A stretch of DNA of 64,000 nt from an uncultured Hyphomicrobiales bacterium (lineage in GTDB: Bacteria; Pseudomonadota; Alphaproteobacteria; Rhizobiales; Rhizobiaceae): NCBI GenBank assembly GCA_943908365.1, contig CALTTH010000014.1:7793-71792 (forward strand). The letters run 5' to 3'. The notes below the pieces were generated by a model. The model saw only the letters and a program-made list of their open reading frames with translations. It was not told the DNA's origin and did not search any database. A program made the translations under genes and the position numbers. Of this stretch, positions 61,304 through 64,000 are shown piece after piece. Within the stretch, counting starts at the first letter, position 1, and each line of letters begins with the position of its first letter.

Positions 61304-62074
61304 ATGAGCAACCATTCCATCTTCGATCTGACCGGTCGCACCGCTCTCGTGACCGGCTCGTCGCGGGGCCTTGGTCGCGCCATGGCGGAGGGTCTGGCCG
61401 TTGCCGGCGCCCGCATCCTGATCAACGGAACGAACCCGTCTCGCGTGGCAGAGACTGTCGCGGAGTTGCGGAGCGCAGGCCATGAAGCAGAGGCTGTGTC
61501 CTTCAACGTGACGTCTGAAGAAGAGGTGAAAGCGGCCTTCGAAAATCTGGACGCGGCGGGGACAGCCGTCGATATTCTCATCAACAATGCCGGCATCCAA
61601 TATCGCAAGCCAATGGTTGAGCTGGACACCGCCGATTGGCAGCGGGTGATCGACACCAACCTCACAAGCGCCTTCGTCATCGGTCGCGAAGCAGCAAAGC
61701 GTATGATCGGGCGCGGATATGGCAAGATTGTCAACATCGGCTCGCTGACCAGCGAACTCGCCCGTGCGACCGTCGCACCCTACACGGTCTCCAAAGGCGG
61801 TATCAAGATGCTGACCCGGGCCATGGCGGCGGAGTGGGCGCAGCACGGCATTCAAGCCAATGCCATTGGCCCAGGCTACATGTTGACCGACATGAATGAG
61901 GCTCTGATCAGCAATCCCGAATTTGACGCCTGGGTGAAAGGGCGCACGCCGTCGAAACGTTGGGGCAAGCCGGAAGAGCTGATCGGCACCGCGGTCTTCC
62001 TCTCCTCCGCAGCCTCGGACTACGTCAACGGTCAGATCATCTATGTCGATGGCGGCATGCTGGCTGTGCTGTAG
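61304..62074 (+). CDS. SDR oxidoreductase, gluconate 5-dehydrogenase-like
   Basis: 256 residues. NAD(P) site GSSRGLGRAMAEGLAVAG (about 17-34), NNAGIQYRKPM, Ser in IVNIGSLTSELAR, and YTVSKGG (about 160-166). The C-terminal block YMLTDMNEALISNPEFDAWV with TPSKRWGKPEELIGTAVFL is typical of Gno/IdnO gluconate 5-dehydrogenases, which interconvert gluconate and 5-ketogluconate. ATG 61304 has GAGGAGGAAA directly upstream. It is 10 bp after the dehydratase gene and in the same operon. Substrate may be another aldonate. Confidence 0.86.
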   Translation: MSNHSIFDLTGRTALVTGSSRGLGRAMAEGLAVAGARILINGTNPSRVAETVAELRSAGHEAEAVSFNVTSEEEVKAAFENLDAAGTAVDILINNAGIQYRKPMVELDTADWQRVIDTNLTSAFVIGREAAKRMIGRGYGKIVNIGSLTSELARATVAPYTVSKGGIKMLTRAMAAEWAQHGIQANAIGPGYMLTDMNEALISNPEFDAWVKGRTPSKRWGKPEELIGTAVFLSSAASDYVNGQIIYVDGGMLAVL

Positions 62075-62094
62075 CGAGTGGAAGTGCTCACGGT

Positions 62095-63018
62095 CTATAG
62101 CTGATCAAAAGGCTTTCCAGCCATGGGCGCTGTTTTGGTGAAGAGCAGATCCTGGTGTTGCCATTGCTCCTCGAAATCGGCGATGGAACGCGCGCTCATC
62201 TCCGGGTTGAGCGCGCCCAATTCTGCAGAGATGGCCTCCGCAAGCCCGATGCCTGGAACGACGGTTGCGTAGAACGACGTGCTCTCTGCCGGTGCCAGCA
62301 GCAGATAATCGGCATTTTTTGCCAGTGCATCCACGGCAGCGTCGGTGATCACGCAGGTGGTTGCGCCTTTGGCCTTGGCCTGAGCGGCTGCCCTGATCGC
62401 GGAATTGTAGAGGCGCCAGAAGGTGAAGATGATGACGACATCGTTTTCCTTTACGTCACCGAGAGCATTGGCGATCATCACCCCGTCGGTTGCCAGCTCC
62501 ATGCGATAGCCGCAGAGCGTGGCGTGGTGAGCCAGGATGTTGGCAATCGATGCGAAGCTGCCCGATCCGAGAACGATTCGGCGTTTTGCCCCTGCAATAA
62601 GTTTTGCAATCTCCTTGATGGAGTTGCGGTCGGTGCGCCGGCGCAAAGCCGTCAGCTGCTCCATCTGCCGGTTCATGGCCGCGTCGAACGGGCGCTCATT
62701 GCCGGTCTCCTGCTGGTGGACGACGCTGACCTCAGGTGCCGAAAGCTTGCTCATGAAGCGTGTACGGATTTCCTGCCGTAGCTCAGGCCATCCTGAAAAA
62801 CCAAGACTTTGCGCGGTTCTGGTGATCGTCGCGACGTTGACGTCAGCCTTTTGCGCGAGTTCGGCGGCGGATGCAAAAGAGGCGTGCCGTGGATCGTTGA
62901 TGACGGCTTGCACGACTTCATGAGCGGCAGGCGTCAGAGAAAATTTCTCATCGAGATGACGCAGCCAGTCTTCGAGCGTGCCTGCAAAATCATCTGCAGC
63001 GTTTTTTGCATATTGCAT
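62095..63018 (-). CDS. RpiR-family regulator with SIS domain
   Basis: 307 residues from ATG 63018, with GGAAGAA 6-12 bases upstream. N-terminal HTH_6 (about 20-95) with HASFASAAELAQKADVNVAT and ITRTAQSLGFSGWPELRQEI. The C-terminal SIS sugar-phosphate-binding domain (about 140-270) has RRIVLGSGSFASIANILAHH and VVIIFTFWRLYNSAIRAAAQ. Such regulators respond to phosphosugars. It is divergent from the MFS gene, with a TGCGCG-N9-CGCGCA inverted repeat (63046-63066) between them. Probably controls that transporter; it converges with the SDR gene 20 bp away. Confidence 0.86.
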   Translation of the reverse strand: MQYAKNAADDFAGTLEDWLRHLDEKFSLTPAAHEVVQAVINDPRHASFASAAELAQKADVNVATITRTAQSLGFSGWPELRQEIRTRFMSKLSAPEVSVVHQQETGNERPFDAAMNRQMEQLTALRRRTDRNSIKEIAKLIAGAKRRIVLGSGSFASIANILAHHATLCGYRMELATDGVMIANALGDVKENDVVIIFTFWRLYNSAIRAAAQAKAKGATTCVITDAAVDALAKNADYLLLAPAESTSFYATVVPGIGLAEAISAELGALNPEMSARSIADFEEQWQHQDLLFTKTAPMAGKPFDQL

Positions 63019-63117
63019 TAACAATTCTTCCTGTGCAAAAAATGTTGCGCGACGAAACGACGCGCACACCATCCGCAAAGCGGCGGAGGTGACACACTAT
63101 AATGATGGGGACTGCGA

Positions 63118-64000
63118 ATGTATAATACTGCTGCAAGACTGGAGAGGCTGCCCGTCGGGCGCTTTCAATACAAGCTGCTGATGATGGGCGGGCTGGGCTA
63201 CATGTTCGAGGCTTGGGACGCGGGCATCATCGCGTTTCTGCTTCCTGCGCTCCGGGCGCAGTGGCAACTCACCAGCCTTCAGGTCGGCTATCTCGCCAGC
63301 AGTACCTATGTCGGCTTCCTCATCGGCGCGCTCATTGCCGGGGCGATCGGCGACCGTTATGGCCGCAAGAACGTCATGCTCTGGGCACTCGTGCTCTTCT
63401 GCCTGGCAAGTCTCGGTGGCGCTGCCGTCAATGATTGGCACCAGTTCTTCGCGCTGCGTGTCGTTGGTGGTATCGGCATGGGGGCCGAAGCAGCGATCAT
63501 CGCGCCGTTCCTTTCGGAATTTGTAGGCGCAAAGTATCGTGGCCGCTTCACGGCCTCGCTCGCAGCCTTCTTCTCCTTCGGCTTCGTCATCTCCGCGGTT
63601 CTTGGATATTTGCTCGTGCCTGCCTCCGACGACGGATGGCGTTATGCGTTGATCGTCACCGCCATGCCGGTTGTCGTGGTTTTGTGGTGGCGCCGTGGCT
63701 TGACAGAATCGCCGCGTTGGCTGGAGAGCCAGGGTCGCCATCAGGAAGCAAATGACATCGTTACCGGCATCGAAAAGCAATATGAGGCCCGCGGCGTCGT
63801 TTTGCCTGTGCCGGAACCGACTGCGCAGGTCTCCGCAACGCCGAATACCTCGCTGATGGCGAATTTTAAGACGCTGCTGTCGCCACGCTTCCTGCGCATC
63901 ACCATCATGACCTGGCTCCTCTGGGTGTCGGTGACCTTCAGTATCTACGCCTTCATGACATGGATCCCGAGCCTGCTCGTCGAGCGCGGCATGACCATGA
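63118..64000 (+). CDS. MFS transporter, truncated by window end
   Basis: 294 codons of a major facilitator protein starting at ATG 63118. TM1 (YKLLMMGGLGYMFEAWDAGI) has the acidic residue usual in sugar/acid symporters. The motif A loop GDRYGRKNVMLW is between TM2 and TM3, followed by GGIGMGAEAAIIAPFLSEFV (TM4) and the motif PASDDGWRYALIVTAMPVVV. The second half begins with ITIMTWLLWVSVTFSIYAFM. Sequence resembles the aromatic/sugar acid:H+ or general sugar-porter branch. A TATAAT hexamer lies 15 bases upstream (63098-63103). The C-terminal part is beyond the window. Adjacent RpiR regulator and sugar-acid enzymes suggest sugar acid uptake. Confidence 0.88.
   Translation, partial: MYNTAARLERLPVGRFQYKLLMMGGLGYMFEAWDAGIIAFLLPALRAQWQLTSLQVGYLASSTYVGFLIGALIAGAIGDRYGRKNVMLWALVLFCLASLGGAAVNDWHQFFALRVVGGIGMGAEAAIIAPFLSEFVGAKYRGRFTASLAAFFSFGFVISAVLGYLLVPASDDGWRYALIVTAMPVVVVLWWRRGLTESPRWLESQGRHQEANDIVTGIEKQYEARGVVLPVPEPTAQVSATPNTSLMANFKTLLSPRFLRITIMTWLLWVSVTFSIYAFMTWIPSLLVERGMTM

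Overview
The window is gene-dense, GC-rich alphaproteobacterial DNA and most likely comes from Agrobacterium or a close Rhizobiaceae relative. Three things point there: a complete sulfoquinovose monooxygenase (smo) cluster in the A. tumefaciens gene order, a socR-socABCD-like Amadori-opine operon with the fused permease/ATPase that defines SocB, and a rhizobial-type intergenic palindrome (31845-31889). I see no rRNA, tRNA, CRISPR array, transposase, integrase or phage gene. The content is catabolic and transport islands, each with its own regulator.

Layout. 1-4110 (minus): branched-chain 2-oxoacid dehydrogenase complex (E1a, E1b, E2, start of E3), with an Lrp-type regulator divergent at 4239. 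4697-13483: AraC regulator, then an eight-gene plus-strand operon for valine/isoleucine/acyl-CoA breakdown. Its thiolase carries a 2-bp frameshift. 13535-17006: choline-sulfate locus (betC, a ChoX-like binding protein, LysR regulator). 17037-19826: EmrAB-type efflux pair. 19989-26578: a tightly overlapping minus-strand operon of DUF805, DUF4129-like, DUF4350, MoxR, DUF58, SpoIIM-like and RDD proteins, with no assigned function. 27367-29520: large-subunit catalase with a strong terminator. 29616-35614: soc-like operon with paired LacI operators. 35734-41979: ferric-siderophore uptake (TonB receptor, ABC importer, DUF2218) without biosynthesis genes. 42482-52338: smoI-H-G-F-E, smoD and divergent smoC-B-A, with one near-identical 20-bp motif in front of both operons. 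52740-64000: two enolase-superfamily enzymes, a CUT1 sugar ABC transporter, two FCD-type GntR regulators, a gluconate 5-dehydrogenase-like SDR, an RpiR regulator and a truncated MFS transporter, probably for unidentified sugar acids.

How they work together. The bkd complex turns branched 2-oxoacids into acyl-CoAs, which the 9543-13483 enzymes degrade further; methylmalonate-semialdehyde dehydrogenase is absent from the window. SmoE-H import the sulfoquinovosyl substrate, SmoI cleaves it, SmoC/SmoA remove sulfite, and SmoB reduces the product to glucose. The SmoI specificity residues fall at exactly the positions I recall for the characterised A. tumefaciens enzyme.

Regulatory sites readable here include a LacI operator pair (30749-30784), the smo motif (48837-48856, 49691-49710) and an identical 12-bp palindrome (53923-53934, 54726-54737). 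Three ABC operons have a perfect or near-perfect hairpin immediately after the binding-protein gene. Coordinates and motifs were read by eye. Family assignments come from motif recognition without database searches.
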